From Lachnoclostridium sp. Marseille-P6806 (GTDB taxonomy: Bacteria; Bacillota; Clostridia; Lachnospirales; Lachnospiraceae), in contig NZ_LR130585.1 in the NCBI RefSeq assembly GCF_900625025.1, forward strand, positions 1-64,000: a stretch of DNA of 64,000 nucleotides, given 5' to 3'. Below, one piece after another: positions 1 to 8,154 of this stretch. A program made the position numbers and the translations under genes. Under the pieces are notes generated by a model, which had not been told where the DNA came from, searched no databases, and saw only the letters and a program-made list of their open reading frames with translations. The number at the start of each line of letters is the position of its first letter. Position 1 is the stretch's first letter.

Positions 1-25
1 AAGGTATAGTATTTCAGATATAATC

Positions 26-54
26 ATTATACTATATAGTACCATAGTACGCAA
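26..54 (-). promoter_or_regulatory. Sigma-A type promoter reading out of the window to the left
   Basis: On the minus strand TTGCGT (49-54) and TATAAT (26-31) are separated by 17 bp. This is a good housekeeping promoter for a gene left of the window. It lies just beyond the minus-strand terminator at 74-110, so it starts a separate transcription unit. Confidence 0.5.
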
Positions 55-262
55 TGTAAGAAAATAAATTTGACACAAAAAATAAAGTCCTGCAAGGCTT
101 TGCGGACTTTGGGGTGTTAAAAACCCGGGCTGCCCGGATAAAGATCCCGGATCCATCATGGATGAATTTTGCAATCTTCGTCGGATCATCGAAGAAACTT
201 TCCTGGATTTGTACCAGTTCAGGAATCCCGCTCTGGCCAAACTGTAGTATACTTTCAAGCAT
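32..262 (-). pseudogene. Remnant of ISLre2/UPF0236-type transposase (N-terminus only)
   Basis: A 76-codon frame starts at an ATG at 262 with an AGAGG ribosome site. The first ~36 residues (MLESILQFGQSGIPELVQIQ, then a run ending in AKFIH) resemble the N-terminus of ISLre2-family (UPF0236) transposases from memory of the family. The remaining ~40 residues are unrelated, and a factor-independent terminator lies inside the frame at 74-110, so this is an internally deleted element rather than a gene. The family call is by recognition only; a search of ISfinder with this peptide would decide it. Confidence 0.45.
74..110 (-). terminator. Rho-independent terminator, minus strand
   Basis: On the minus strand AAAGTCC-GCAA pairs with TTGC-a-GGACTTT (arms 104-110 and 84-90 plus inner pairs), followed by a T-rich run (74-83). 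It probably once ended the transposase gene now reduced to a remnant. Confidence 0.6.
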
Positions 263-499
263 AGGGGGTACCTCTTTTCTGTGCCGGATTGTTGTGTGGT
301 GCATTAATCTTAGCACAAAAGGGGGTATCCCTTTTTATATACTGTATTCCTACGAAAACTTTACACTAGCTATAATGACCGACAGTTCAACTAGTCTCAC
401 AAATTCCGCTATTTGTCCCGTGACTTTGCCGGCTTCGGCCGATACAATGCAGACATAAGATAAAGAATATTGTGTCTGCGGGCAGGGAGGAAGGAAAAA

Positions 500-2005
500 A
501 TGGCGAATATTGCAGAGAGTGTAAGTCATGCGGCGGAACGGAAAGCGGTCAGCCTGTTGATCGATCAGTTTCTGAAGCACAGGGAAACGGCGGAAGACAG
601 GAATAAGTTCTATCTGCAGATTCTTGATTTCGCGCAGACCTTTTATGGAAAAGCGGCAAAAAAGGAGACGCTGGAGGCGATCCGTGCGGCGATTACCGAT
701 CCGGATAACCGATGGTTCCGCTTCATCAATAAGGTAATCGACGAGGCGGATCCTCATTACGCGAAGATCACCCTCCTGAATCTGGGATATGAGGCGTTTT
801 TCCGCGGGACGAAGACGATCCGCGCGAACCGGGAAAAGTACCACTGCAATATCCCGTGGCTCATCCTGTTCGATCCCACGACAGCCTGCAACATGCACTG
901 CGTGGGCTGCTGGTCCGGAACCTACGGGCCCAAGCACAACCTCTCCTACGAGGATATGGACAAGATTGTCACGCAGGGCAAGGAGCTCGGCACCTATCTG
1001 TATATGATGACGGGCGGTGAACCCACGGTCCGCATGAAAGACATCCTGCGCCTCGCGGAGAAGCACAATGACTGCGAGTTCGCCCTGTTCAGCAATTCCA
1101 CGCTGATCACGGAGGAGCTCTGCAAAAAGCTTGTGGAGCTCGGCAATATCACGTTCCTCCTCTCGATTGAGGGAACGCCGGACACCAATGACGCCCGCCG
1201 CGGCATCGGTCATTACGACGCCGTGATGAATGCCATGGATCTGTTCCGGAAATACGGTATCATTTTCGGAACGTCGATCTGCTATACCCGGGCCAATATC
1301 GAGGCGGTCACCGACGAGAAGTTCCTGCGCTTCATCGCGTCGAAGGGGGCGCGCTACGGCTTCTACTTCCACTTTATGCCGGTGGGGAACAATGCTGTGC
1401 CGGAGCTGATGCCGACGCCGGAGCAGCGCAGGCTCATCATCGACCGGCTCCGGTATTACCGCTCAAAGGAGTGTGATCTGGAGTTCTATCCGATGGATTT
1501 CCAGAACGACGGCGAGTTTGTCGGCGGCTGCATCGCGGGCGGACGCAATTATTTCCACATCAATGCGAACGGCGATGCGGAGCCCTGTGTGTTCATTCAT
1601 TTTTCCAACGCGAATATCCACAGCAGCTCGATTCTGGAAATGCTGCAAAGCCCTCTGTTCATGGCGTACCATGAGGGGCAGCCGTTCAACCGCAATCATC
1701 TGCGCCCCTGCCCGATGCTGGAAAATCCTGAGCTGCTGCGCGAAATTGTCGAAACGACGGGTGCGCAGGGCACAAACCTCGAGTCGGAGGAGTCCGTGGA
1801 GCATCTGTGCGAAAAGTGCGACGAATACTCTAAGGTGTGGGCGCCGGTCGCGGAGGAGATCTGGGCGGGCCAGACGCACAAGCATCCCTCCTATGAGAAT
1901 TTCACGAAAGAAAAGAGAGAGCATCCGGAGCTGGCGGCGTTTGAACACGCCGACGGCAGCCGTTCCATCGATCTGAGCCCGGAATATGTGGAGAGCCAGT
2001 TCTGA
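500..2005 (+). CDS. Radical SAM protein with SPASM-like C-terminal cysteines
   Basis: A 501-residue protein. The ATG at 500 is chosen because it follows GGGAGGAAGG; an upstream in-frame ATG at 470 lacks such a site. Residues ~120-140 hold the CxxxCxxC motif of radical SAM enzymes (C130, C134, C137) that binds the 4Fe-4S cluster and SAM. The segment with TGGEPTVR is the usual glycine-rich SAM-binding strand. The C-terminal third has further cysteines (GGCIAGGR, EPCVF, RPCPM, LCEKC), as expected for auxiliary clusters of SPASM-type proteins. An N-terminal ~110-residue helical extension precedes the barrel. A TATAAT box lies at 371-376. The gene is alone, closed by the terminator at 2019-2067. 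The substrate is unknown; no precursor peptide is visible beside it. Confidence 0.8.
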   Translation: MANIAESVSHAAERKAVSLLIDQFLKHRETAEDRNKFYLQILDFAQTFYGKAAKKETLEAIRAAITDPDNRWFRFINKVIDEADPHYAKITLLNLGYEAFFRGTKTIRANREKYHCNIPWLILFDPTTACNMHCVGCWSGTYGPKHNLSYEDMDKIVTQGKELGTYLYMMTGGEPTVRMKDILRLAEKHNDCEFALFSNSTLITEELCKKLVELGNITFLLSIEGTPDTNDARRGIGHYDAVMNAMDLFRKYGIIFGTSICYTRANIEAVTDEKFLRFIASKGARYGFYFHFMPVGNNAVPELMPTPEQRRLIIDRLRYYRSKECDLEFYPMDFQNDGEFVGGCIAGGRNYFHINANGDAEPCVFIHFSNANIHSSSILEMLQSPLFMAYHEGQPFNRNHLRPCPMLENPELLREIVETTGAQGTNLESEESVEHLCEKCDEYSKVWAPVAEEIWAGQTHKHPSYENFTKEKREHPELAAFEHADGSRSIDLSPEYVESQF

Positions 2006-2018
2006 CACCGGAGGTTCG

Positions 2019-2067
2019 GCCCGGCCGCGCGCGGCAACGTTCATCGCGCGGCCGGGCTGTTTTTTTA
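2019..2067 (+). terminator. Strong rho-independent terminator
   Basis: A 13-bp perfect GC-rich stem (2019-2031 with 2045-2057) is followed by TGTTTTTTTA. It ends the radical SAM gene 14 bases after its stop codon. Confidence 0.9.
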
Positions 2068-2094
2068 TTCCCGCGTAAAAGACGCTGTTGTCTT

Positions 2095-3011
2095 GCCATC
2101 ACGCGCAATGAGATTGCCCGTTTGCTGGAGTTCACGCTGCCCACCATCAGCACCAGCATTCAGGAAATGATCAATGAGGGATTTGTGGAGAGCGGGAGCG
2201 GCCGCATCAGAAGCAGCCGCAACAAGGACTGGAACGGGAAGCGGCCGGCGAGCTGGGGCAGAATGCGATACGGGCCGTCACTTATCTCGGGATTGCACTG
2301 TCGCAGGTGGTCAACATCATCAATCCGGGTCTGGTCGTGGTGGACGCGGCTATTTTTTGCAGCGAGGAGCGCTGGCGCGAGGTCATCACCAAATTCTGGG
2401 GGTATATCACGCTGATCGACGACGCCATCGGGGACTTTCTGGATTTCCTTGAGGAAAACGGCCTGTACGGGCAGACCTTTATCGCCCTCACGGCGGATCA
2501 CGGCGACGCCATGGGAGCCCACCGCATGATTGAAAAGGGCGAGTTCATGTTCGACAGCACCTATCATATCCCGCTGATTATCAGGGACCCTGCCTCCGGA
2601 CGGAGCAATGTGCGCGACGAAAATCTGGTCTATCTGCATGATCTGACGCCGACGGCCTACGACGCCGCGGGCAAGGCCATCCCGGAAAGCTTTGAAAGCC
2701 GGTCACTTCTGCCCATCGTAAGGGAGGGCGCGGATAACGGGCGAAAGGGGGTACTGTGCCAGCTCGCGGGGCACTTTGTGTCCTTTGAGCAGCGCATGTG
2801 GCGGAGAAAGGATTACAAGCTCGTATTCAACGCGTCCGATCTGAGCGAGTTATACGATGTCGTCCGGGACCCCGGCGAGCTCGACAATCTGTTCTATGAT
2901 CCGGACTATGTGGCGGTGAAAAAGGAAATGCTGGAGGAGATGCGGACCGAGATGGAGCGCATCGGAGATCCTCTGGAAAACTGGCTGTATCGGGTGATTG
3001 AGGAGATATAA
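2095..3011 (+). pseudogene. Chimeric remnant: ROK-family regulator fused to C-terminal half of a sulfatase
   Basis: Three pieces lie in a row. First, at about 2100-2205, a winged-helix segment of the ROK type (TRNEIARLLEFTLPTISTSI, then QEMINEGFVESGSG). Second, in another frame at about 2220-2360, the C-terminal ROK end (ELGQNAIRAVTYLGIALSQV, then VNIINPGLVVVDAAIF). Third, in frame with the second, the C-terminal half of a type I sulfatase (ITLIDDAIGDFLDFLEE, LTADHGD, then a long tail to the stop at 3011). The sulfatase catalytic Cys/Ser region is absent, and so is the middle of the ROK protein. The open frame 2307-3011 (234 codons) is therefore a deletion product, not a working sulfatase. 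A terminator follows at 3051-3087. Confidence 0.7.
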
Positions 3012-3050
3012 TACACGGAAATATGATCAACGAAATATGAGCAGACGCAG

Positions 3051-3087
3051 GGAGCATCGCCCGCTTAGACGGGTGATGCTCCTTATT
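3051..3087 (+). terminator. Rho-independent terminator
   Basis: GGAGCATCGCCCG (3051-3063) pairs perfectly with CGGGTGATGCTCC (3070-3082, one G-T pair) and is followed by TTATT. It closes the ROK/sulfatase remnant. Confidence 0.75.
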
Positions 3088-3188
3088 GCGATCAGTCGAT
3101 CCGATCGAAAAAAATAGGAAGTTTATCGTTTTACCTTGTAAAAACAAAAGAAACGCGGCATGATAAAGAGCAGAGAGGAAACGGGGGA

Positions 3189-3257
3189 CGCCGGCGCGCC
3201 TGCGCGGATTTTGCGCCGCGTGCCTCGCAAAAAAACGCTTCGGCATTGGGGGTATTT
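3189..3257 (+). repeat. Copy of the start-codon-adjacent leader repeat (copy 1)
   Basis: The stretch carries TGCGCG..GCGCCGCG, then GCGTGCCTCGC, then ACGCTTCGGCATTGGGGG, ending 7 bases before the ATG of the GH43 gene. The same ordered blocks occur before the starts at 12120, 27453 and 60181. The last part supplies the purine-rich ribosome site of the downstream gene. Confidence 0.65.
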
Positions 3258-4676
3258 ATGAAAAACAGGAAGCAGGTTGTGAATCCGTATCTTCCGTCGT
3301 GGGAACATATCCCGGACGGCGAACCGTATGTGTTCGGGGACCGCGTCTATGTGTACGGCTCGCACGACAAATTCGGCGGCGAGCTCTACTGCATGCTGGA
3401 CTATGTCTGCTGGTCGGCGCCCGCGGACGATCTGGCCGACTGGCGCTGCGAGGGCGTCATCTACCGGAAAGATCAGGACCCGGGAAACGGCGACCTGCAG
3501 GGGAATCTCTATGCCCCGGCCGTCACGGTCGGGCCGGACGGGAGATATTATCTGTATTATGTGCTCAGCAGCTGGGGCGTGGTATCGGTTGCGGTCTGCG
3601 ACAGTCCGGCCGGCGCGTACCGCTTCCTCGGCTACGTCCATTATAAGGATGGAACGCGTCTGGGAGAGCGGCCCGGCGATGAGCCGCAGTTTGACCCGGC
3701 GGTGCTCACGGAGGGGGACAGAACCTATCTGTACACGGGCTTTTCGGCGGTCGGGGATACGTCGAGGCACGGCGCGATGGCGACGGTGCTCGGGCCGGAT
3801 ATGCTGACGGTGGAGGAGGACCCGGTGTTTGTTGCGCCGAGCGAGTCGTACAGCGAGGGGACGGGCTTTGAGGGACATGCGTTTTTTGAGGGCCCGTCGA
3901 TACGGAAGAAAGGCGAGGAATATTTCTTTATCTATTCGTCGCAGCTCTATCATGAGCTGGCCTACGCCACAAGCCGCAACCCGGTCGGAGGGTTCCGCTA
4001 CCGGGGCGTGCTGGTCAGCAACGGCGACCTTGGCATCGACAGCTACAAGCCCGCCGGGAAGCCGATGTGCTACTGCGCGAACAACCACGGGAGCATGGTG
4101 CGGATCGGGGACGACTGGTACATTTTCTACCACCGTCATACGAACGGCACCAATTACAGCCGGCAGGGCTGCTTTGAGAAGCTGACGGAGAGGGAGGACG
4201 GAGGCTTTGCGCAGGCGGAAATCACATCCTGCGCCGGGGCGGCGCCTCTGCGCGGCGAGGGAGAATACCCGGCCTATCTGGCCTGTCACCTCTTCTCGGA
4301 GCTGGATGTGACCTATATTCCGTGGTCAGGCTGGATGGACGACCGCTTCCAGAAGATCACGCAGGAGGAGACGGACAGCGGCGAAAGCGTCAGCTATATC
4401 GCCAACATGCGCCCGGGAACCTCCGCGGGCTTCAAGTATTTTGACTGCCGCGGCGTGAAAATGGTCGCGGTCAGCACGAGAGGCTATGCCTCCGGTGTTC
4501 TCGAGGTTCGCACGGCGTGGGACGGCGAGCCCATAGCCGGGATTCCGGTCGGCTATGCCAACGTGTGGAAAACGACGTCGGCGCCGTGCCGGATTCCCGA
4601 CGGGGTGCAGGCTCTCTATTTCACATTCCGCGGAGAGGGACATCTTCAGTTCCGTTCGTTTACGCTCGTCCGGTAA
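3258..4676 (+). CDS. Glycoside hydrolase family 43 protein (arabinosidase/xylosidase type)
   Basis: A 472-residue cytoplasmic enzyme with no signal peptide. The ATG at 3258 follows a GGGGGT ribosome site; a TTG at 3246 is possible but less likely. Residues ~8-300 form the five-bladed GH43 propeller. Candidate catalytic acids are D20 (PDGEPYVFGD), D146 (PQFDPAVL, the FDP motif) and E211 (FFEGPSIR), so the triad of general base, pKa modulator and acid is intact. Residues ~330-472 form a C-terminal beta domain like those attached to other GH43 enzymes. GH43 enzymes release L-arabinose or D-xylose from oligosaccharides; the exact linkage cannot be read here. Its 3' end overlaps the convergent gene by 31 bp. 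The nearby importer and GH51 enzyme suggest arabino-oligosaccharides. Confidence 0.85.
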   Translation: MKNRKQVVNPYLPSWEHIPDGEPYVFGDRVYVYGSHDKFGGELYCMLDYVCWSAPADDLADWRCEGVIYRKDQDPGNGDLQGNLYAPAVTVGPDGRYYLYYVLSSWGVVSVAVCDSPAGAYRFLGYVHYKDGTRLGERPGDEPQFDPAVLTEGDRTYLYTGFSAVGDTSRHGAMATVLGPDMLTVEEDPVFVAPSESYSEGTGFEGHAFFEGPSIRKKGEEYFFIYSSQLYHELAYATSRNPVGGFRYRGVLVSNGDLGIDSYKPAGKPMCYCANNHGSMVRIGDDWYIFYHRHTNGTNYSRQGCFEKLTEREDGGFAQAEITSCAGAAPLRGEGEYPAYLACHLFSELDVTYIPWSGWMDDRFQKITQEETDSGESVSYIANMRPGTSAGFKYFDCRGVKMVAVSTRGYASGVLEVRTAWDGEPIAGIPVGYANVWKTTSAPCRIPDGVQALYFTFRGEGHLQFRSFTLVR

Positions 4677-6850
4677 ATGCGGTTCCGGCGCTGCCGCTCC
4701 GGGAGGCTTTGCGCCTCGGCCTCGTCGATCTCATAGACGCCGAAGAGATCGTACAGTCCGGCGGTGGGCTCGGCCTCCACAAAGGTGCACCACGGGAGCC
4801 AGTGATAATGACTGTTCACGGTCTGCGTCCAGAAGCCGGAGGCCTCGTGGCCGAGGGCGGGCATGGCATAGCCGGTTTTTCCCCCGACATCCGTCGACTG
4901 CTTGGTGTTTTTGTGGAGAAAACGGGCAAAGTCCAGATAATGGCGGTCGCCGGTGCTCAGATAGAGGCGGTAGTAGCTGAGCGAGCACGCGGCCATGTAG
5001 CAGTCCGCGCCGCCTCCGAGGTAAATGATGCTCTGCCCGCTGATGGAATACTGATTGAACGGGTGCTTTTTCCATGGGGTCTTTACGGGGAAAGACCATA
5101 CATAGGTCCAGCTTTCCGTGTAGTCGGCGGCCTTTTGGGCGGCGTCCAGCCATTTCGCATCGCCGGTCAGATCATGGAGAGCCATCATTCCCCACATGGC
5201 GTAGATGCCGGCCTCCTTGTCCTGCACGTCGGCGTTGTCGCAGGTTCCTCCCCGGTATTCCAGCGCGGGGACGGCCTGCGTCAGCGTCCATTCGCCGGCG
5301 CGCAGCGCCGCATCGCGCAGGGCTTCCTCGCCGGTCTCGAGAAAGAGCTCAATGAGGAAGCGTATGATGGCCGGCGTATTGGCCCGGGAGCTCATCCGCA
5401 CGGAGCTGTCGGGATAATAGGCGCGGAAATAGCTGCCGTCCGGGTTCTGGAGCCGGACGAGACGGCGGCCGGTCTTCTCGCAGAAGCGGAGCCACGCCTC
5501 CTTTACCGTGCCGTGCTCCTTGAGGAGGCGATAGGCCCGCAGGATCGCCTCCATGCCGTCCGCGAGCATGCGGATATAGACCGGATAGGGCTCAAAGCCG
5601 GACATGGACGGGTTATAGCACAGCGGCGGCAGACCGGACTCCGTGTCGGCGGCGCGCGTCCAGAAATCGAGGATATCCGTTCCGGCCCGCAGGAAATCCT
5701 CCCGCTTCTCCAGAAGGCCGTAGCGCAGGCACAGACCGCCGATCGCCGGCTGCTGGCCGACAAAGCCGAACTGGAAAGAAACGGAATTGATATCCATATC
5801 CGGGAGCTGCGCGGCGAAAGGGAGGCCGACGGAGCCGTCCGCAAAGCGCTCCGTGTAGCGGAGAAAAATATCCATGCAGTCCCGAAAATGCTGCTCTGCG
5901 CTGACCGCAAAGAGCGGCGCGCGCATCCTGTCGTAGACGCTCCGCCAGCTTTCGCGCAGGAAGCCATAGTAGGAGCTGTGGTATTCCGGCGAGACGGCGA
6001 TCGAGTACTCCTGCGCAAAGCCGGGGGTCACCGGATGGTAGAGGCGGCTGAAGCCCATGGGCCGGTTGTGAAAATCGAGCCCCGCGTAGGCGCCTGCATA
6101 GAGAAACTGTCCGTCGCTTCCCGGGTAGACGTAATCGAGAGAAAGACCTCTTTTCTGTGCGGGAGCCGGGTGTGAGACCTCGTAGCCGTAGTAGGTGTAG
6201 TTGAGCGTCCGGCCCGGCCGGCGGCTGACGCCGAGGCCGCCGATGGTCAGCAGCGGATCGGTGCTGTTTTCCGACAGATTCTGTTCCAGATTCCGCAGGG
6301 TGATATCCGGCGCCCAGCGGGAAAAGACGAGGCTTTCGCCGCTGTCCGGGTTCCGCACGCCAAAGAGCGGGAGCGCGCAGTGCGTCTCCATGAACCAGAT
6401 GAAATCCATGTCCGGCGAGCTGCCGATGGCCTGCGCCGGAGCGAAGCGGTTGTGCAGATAGTAGCAGCCGGGGGCGAAGCCCTCGATGTCCTCCATGCTC
6501 TTTGCCCCGCAGAGAACGAGGCTGAACAGGGAGGCGAAGCCCTTTTCCGTGCCGGCCTCCTCCACGGCGACGCGGCGGCGGAGCCGGATGTCGGTGCCGG
6601 AGAGCAGGTAGTCGTCCCGGAAGCAGAAGCGGCTCCCGCCGGGCGTGGACAGTGAGCCCTCGCAGCGCACGCCGTCGGAAAGCGCCGAGACGCTCTCGTA
6701 GATTCCGTCGCAGAACTCATTGGAGACGGCCTGTGTTTTGAGCTGGAGGGACAGCGGGGCCGGATTGGCGTAGAGCATGCGGTCCCCGCGGAAGACGGCG
6801 ATGCCGCCGTCCTCAAAGAAAAAACGATAGGAATGACAGAAAATATTCAT
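4646..6850 (-). CDS. Uncharacterised 734-residue protein, probable sugar-active six-hairpin fold
   Basis: The family is not recognised with confidence. The ATG at 6850 is preferred because TGAGGA lies 6 bases upstream; the in-frame ATG at 6862 would add four residues. There is no signal peptide, so it is cytoplasmic. Residues ~1-280 look beta-rich with many aromatic residues. Residues ~300-700 show repeated helix pairs rich in W, Y and G (for example YRGGTCDNADVQDKEAGIYA and GYAMPALGHEASGFW), the style of (alpha/alpha)6 barrels found in glycosidases, lyases and epimerases. It is divergent from a LacI regulator, has a clean promoter and a LacI-type operator in front, and converges on the GH43 gene. 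A role in the same oligosaccharide pathway is inferred. A profile search or structure prediction would settle the fold. Confidence 0.6.
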   Translation of the reverse strand: MNIFCHSYRFFFEDGGIAVFRGDRMLYANPAPLSLQLKTQAVSNEFCDGIYESVSALSDGVRCEGSLSTPGGSRFCFRDDYLLSGTDIRLRRRVAVEEAGTEKGFASLFSLVLCGAKSMEDIEGFAPGCYYLHNRFAPAQAIGSSPDMDFIWFMETHCALPLFGVRNPDSGESLVFSRWAPDITLRNLEQNLSENSTDPLLTIGGLGVSRRPGRTLNYTYYGYEVSHPAPAQKRGLSLDYVYPGSDGQFLYAGAYAGLDFHNRPMGFSRLYHPVTPGFAQEYSIAVSPEYHSSYYGFLRESWRSVYDRMRAPLFAVSAEQHFRDCMDIFLRYTERFADGSVGLPFAAQLPDMDINSVSFQFGFVGQQPAIGGLCLRYGLLEKREDFLRAGTDILDFWTRAADTESGLPPLCYNPSMSGFEPYPVYIRMLADGMEAILRAYRLLKEHGTVKEAWLRFCEKTGRRLVRLQNPDGSYFRAYYPDSSVRMSSRANTPAIIRFLIELFLETGEEALRDAALRAGEWTLTQAVPALEYRGGTCDNADVQDKEAGIYAMWGMMALHDLTGDAKWLDAAQKAADYTESWTYVWSFPVKTPWKKHPFNQYSISGQSIIYLGGGADCYMAACSLSYYRLYLSTGDRHYLDFARFLHKNTKQSTDVGGKTGYAMPALGHEASGFWTQTVNSHYHWLPWCTFVEAEPTAGLYDLFGVYEIDEAEAQSLPERQRRNRIYRTSVNERN

Positions 6851-6880
6851 AAGAATCCTCATTCCGAAGCACTTTGCGGC
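6851..6880 (-). repeat. Partial leader repeat before the start at 6850 (copy 7, minus strand)
   Basis: Read on the minus strand it is GCAAAGTGCTTCGGAATGAG followed by GATTCTT and the ATG at 6850. This matches the right end of the leader repeat seen before the starts at 17003 and 27453, including the position of the ribosome site. Confidence 0.55.
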
Positions 6881-6890
6881 GCGCAGAACA

Positions 6891-6936
6891 GTTAAACGTT
6901 ATATGAAATTATAAGAAATCCGGAGAGAAAAGACAA
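6891..6936 (-). promoter_or_regulatory. Promoter and LacI-type operator for the gene at 4646-6850
   Basis: On the minus strand TTGTCT (6931-6936) and TATAAT (6908-6913) are separated by exactly 17 bp. Immediately downstream lies the operator-like sequence containing GTTAAACGTTA (plus-strand 6891-6901). The same 11-mer stands before the importer operon at 8118-8128. A centre of CG flanked by A/T half sites is typical of LacI-family operators. Position after the -10 box suggests repression. Confidence 0.65.
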
Positions 6937-6958
6937 TTCCGGATATGGGAGAGGCTGG

Positions 6959-8027
6959 ATGGTCACACTCAAGGAAATTGCGGAAATATGCGGCGTTTCA
7001 GCGACGACGGTGTCCAATATCCTGAACGGAAAATGCAAAGCGAGCGAGGAGACGCGGCAGAGAGTGCTCGCCGTCGTCGGAGAGCAGGGCTATCGCCCCA
7101 ATTATGTGGCGCAGGGACTGCGGCGGCAGAAGACGCACACCGTTTCCATCATCGCGGAGGACATTGCGCAGTTCACTTCGCCCCCCCATCATCGAGAGCA
7201 TCATGGAATACTGCGAGGCGCAGGGCTACCGGGTGACCGTGCACAATCTCCGCCTTTATGCGAGGTGGGCGGACACATGGTACAACCAGGAGGAGGCGTA
7301 TCACTCGATACTTGATCCGGTGCTGAGCGATATTCTGTCGGCGAGGGCGGACGGCGCGATCTATATTGCGGGACACGCCCGCGTCATTCACTGTTTTGAC
7401 GAAAATTTCCCGATTCCGGCGGTCATGGCCTATGCACGGTCGGGCGCGGCGGGGATTCCCTCGGTCGTCATCGACGATGTGCGGAGCGCGCGCGAGGTGG
7501 TGGATTGTCTTCTGGGAATGGGGCACCGCAGAATCGGCTTTATCGGCGGACGAAAGGACAATCTTCACACGCAGCTCCGTCTTCAGGGCTACCGCGAGGC
7601 GCTCGAGGGAAAGGGGATTCCCTTTGATCCGGAGCTTGTCTATTACGGAGACTGGAGCCGGGGCTCAGGCTGTCAGGGCGCGCGGACGCTGTCGGAAAAG
7701 GGCGTCGGAGTCTTTTTCAGCATTTCGGATCAGATGGCCGGAGGCATATACGATTATGCGGACGAGGCGGGAAAGGAGATTGGAAAGGATATCTCGGTGG
7801 GCAGCTTTGACAATCAGGAAATTGCGCAGTTTTTCAGACCGGGGCTTACGACGACGGCGCTGCCGCTTACGGAAATCGGCAGGGAGTCGGCAAAAATTCT
7901 GATCGGAAGAATCGAGTGGCAGAGGCAGAAAACGGGGCCGTCGGGGGAGAGAAAGCTAGTGGAGATCCCTTGTACGATGGTGCGGCGAAGCTCCATAGCT
8001 GATGCAAGATGCACAAAAACGGGATGA
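6959..8027 (+). pseudogene. LacI-family regulator interrupted by a one-base frameshift in a C7 run
   Basis: The first frame (6959 to ~7187) encodes a LacI helix-turn-helix (TLKEIAEICGVSATTVSNIL, hinge NYVAQGLRRQ). The second frame (~7188-8027) encodes the periplasmic-binding-protein-like sugar domain up to a normal C-terminus. The frames join at seven consecutive C residues (7181-7187); removing one C restores SPPIIESIMEY and a full protein of about 355 residues. Beyond the C7 run the first frame continues as unrelated sequence to 7315. It is divergent from the 734-residue protein and upstream of the importer operon, both with matching operators. It may be a sequencing error, a recent mutation or a phase-variable switch. 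Confidence 0.8.
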
Positions 8028-8075
8028 AAAATTCTACTGATATCTACAAAGTTGAATGATAAAGAGCAAAAGCTG

Positions 8076-8131
8076 TTGACAGCGGACGGGCAAAAGGGGA
8101 AAATATTAGCATCATAGGTTAAACGTTAAAC
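8076..8131 (+). promoter_or_regulatory. Operator and probable promoter of the first importer operon
   Basis: GTTAAACGTTA (8118-8128) with flanks forms an imperfect palindrome centred on CG and is identical to the 11-mer at 6891-6901. Upstream, TTGACA (8076-8081) is a good -35 box, but no -10 box lies at the ideal distance; AATATT or TATTAG (8102-8109) are the best candidates. The operator is well supported by its repetition, the promoter less so. Confidence 0.55.
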
Positions 8132-8154
8132 AAAAACAAAGGAGGCTTTGCTCC

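Noticed and set aside
350-1372. Long minus-strand open frame (340 codons) opposite the radical SAM gene
   Set aside because: Antisense shadow caused by high G+C; Arg/His/Ile-rich translation with no family pattern.
4517-6175. Plus-strand open frame of 552 codons
   Set aside because: Lies opposite the 734-residue protein, which has a promoter, ribosome site and protein-like composition; the plus frame does not.
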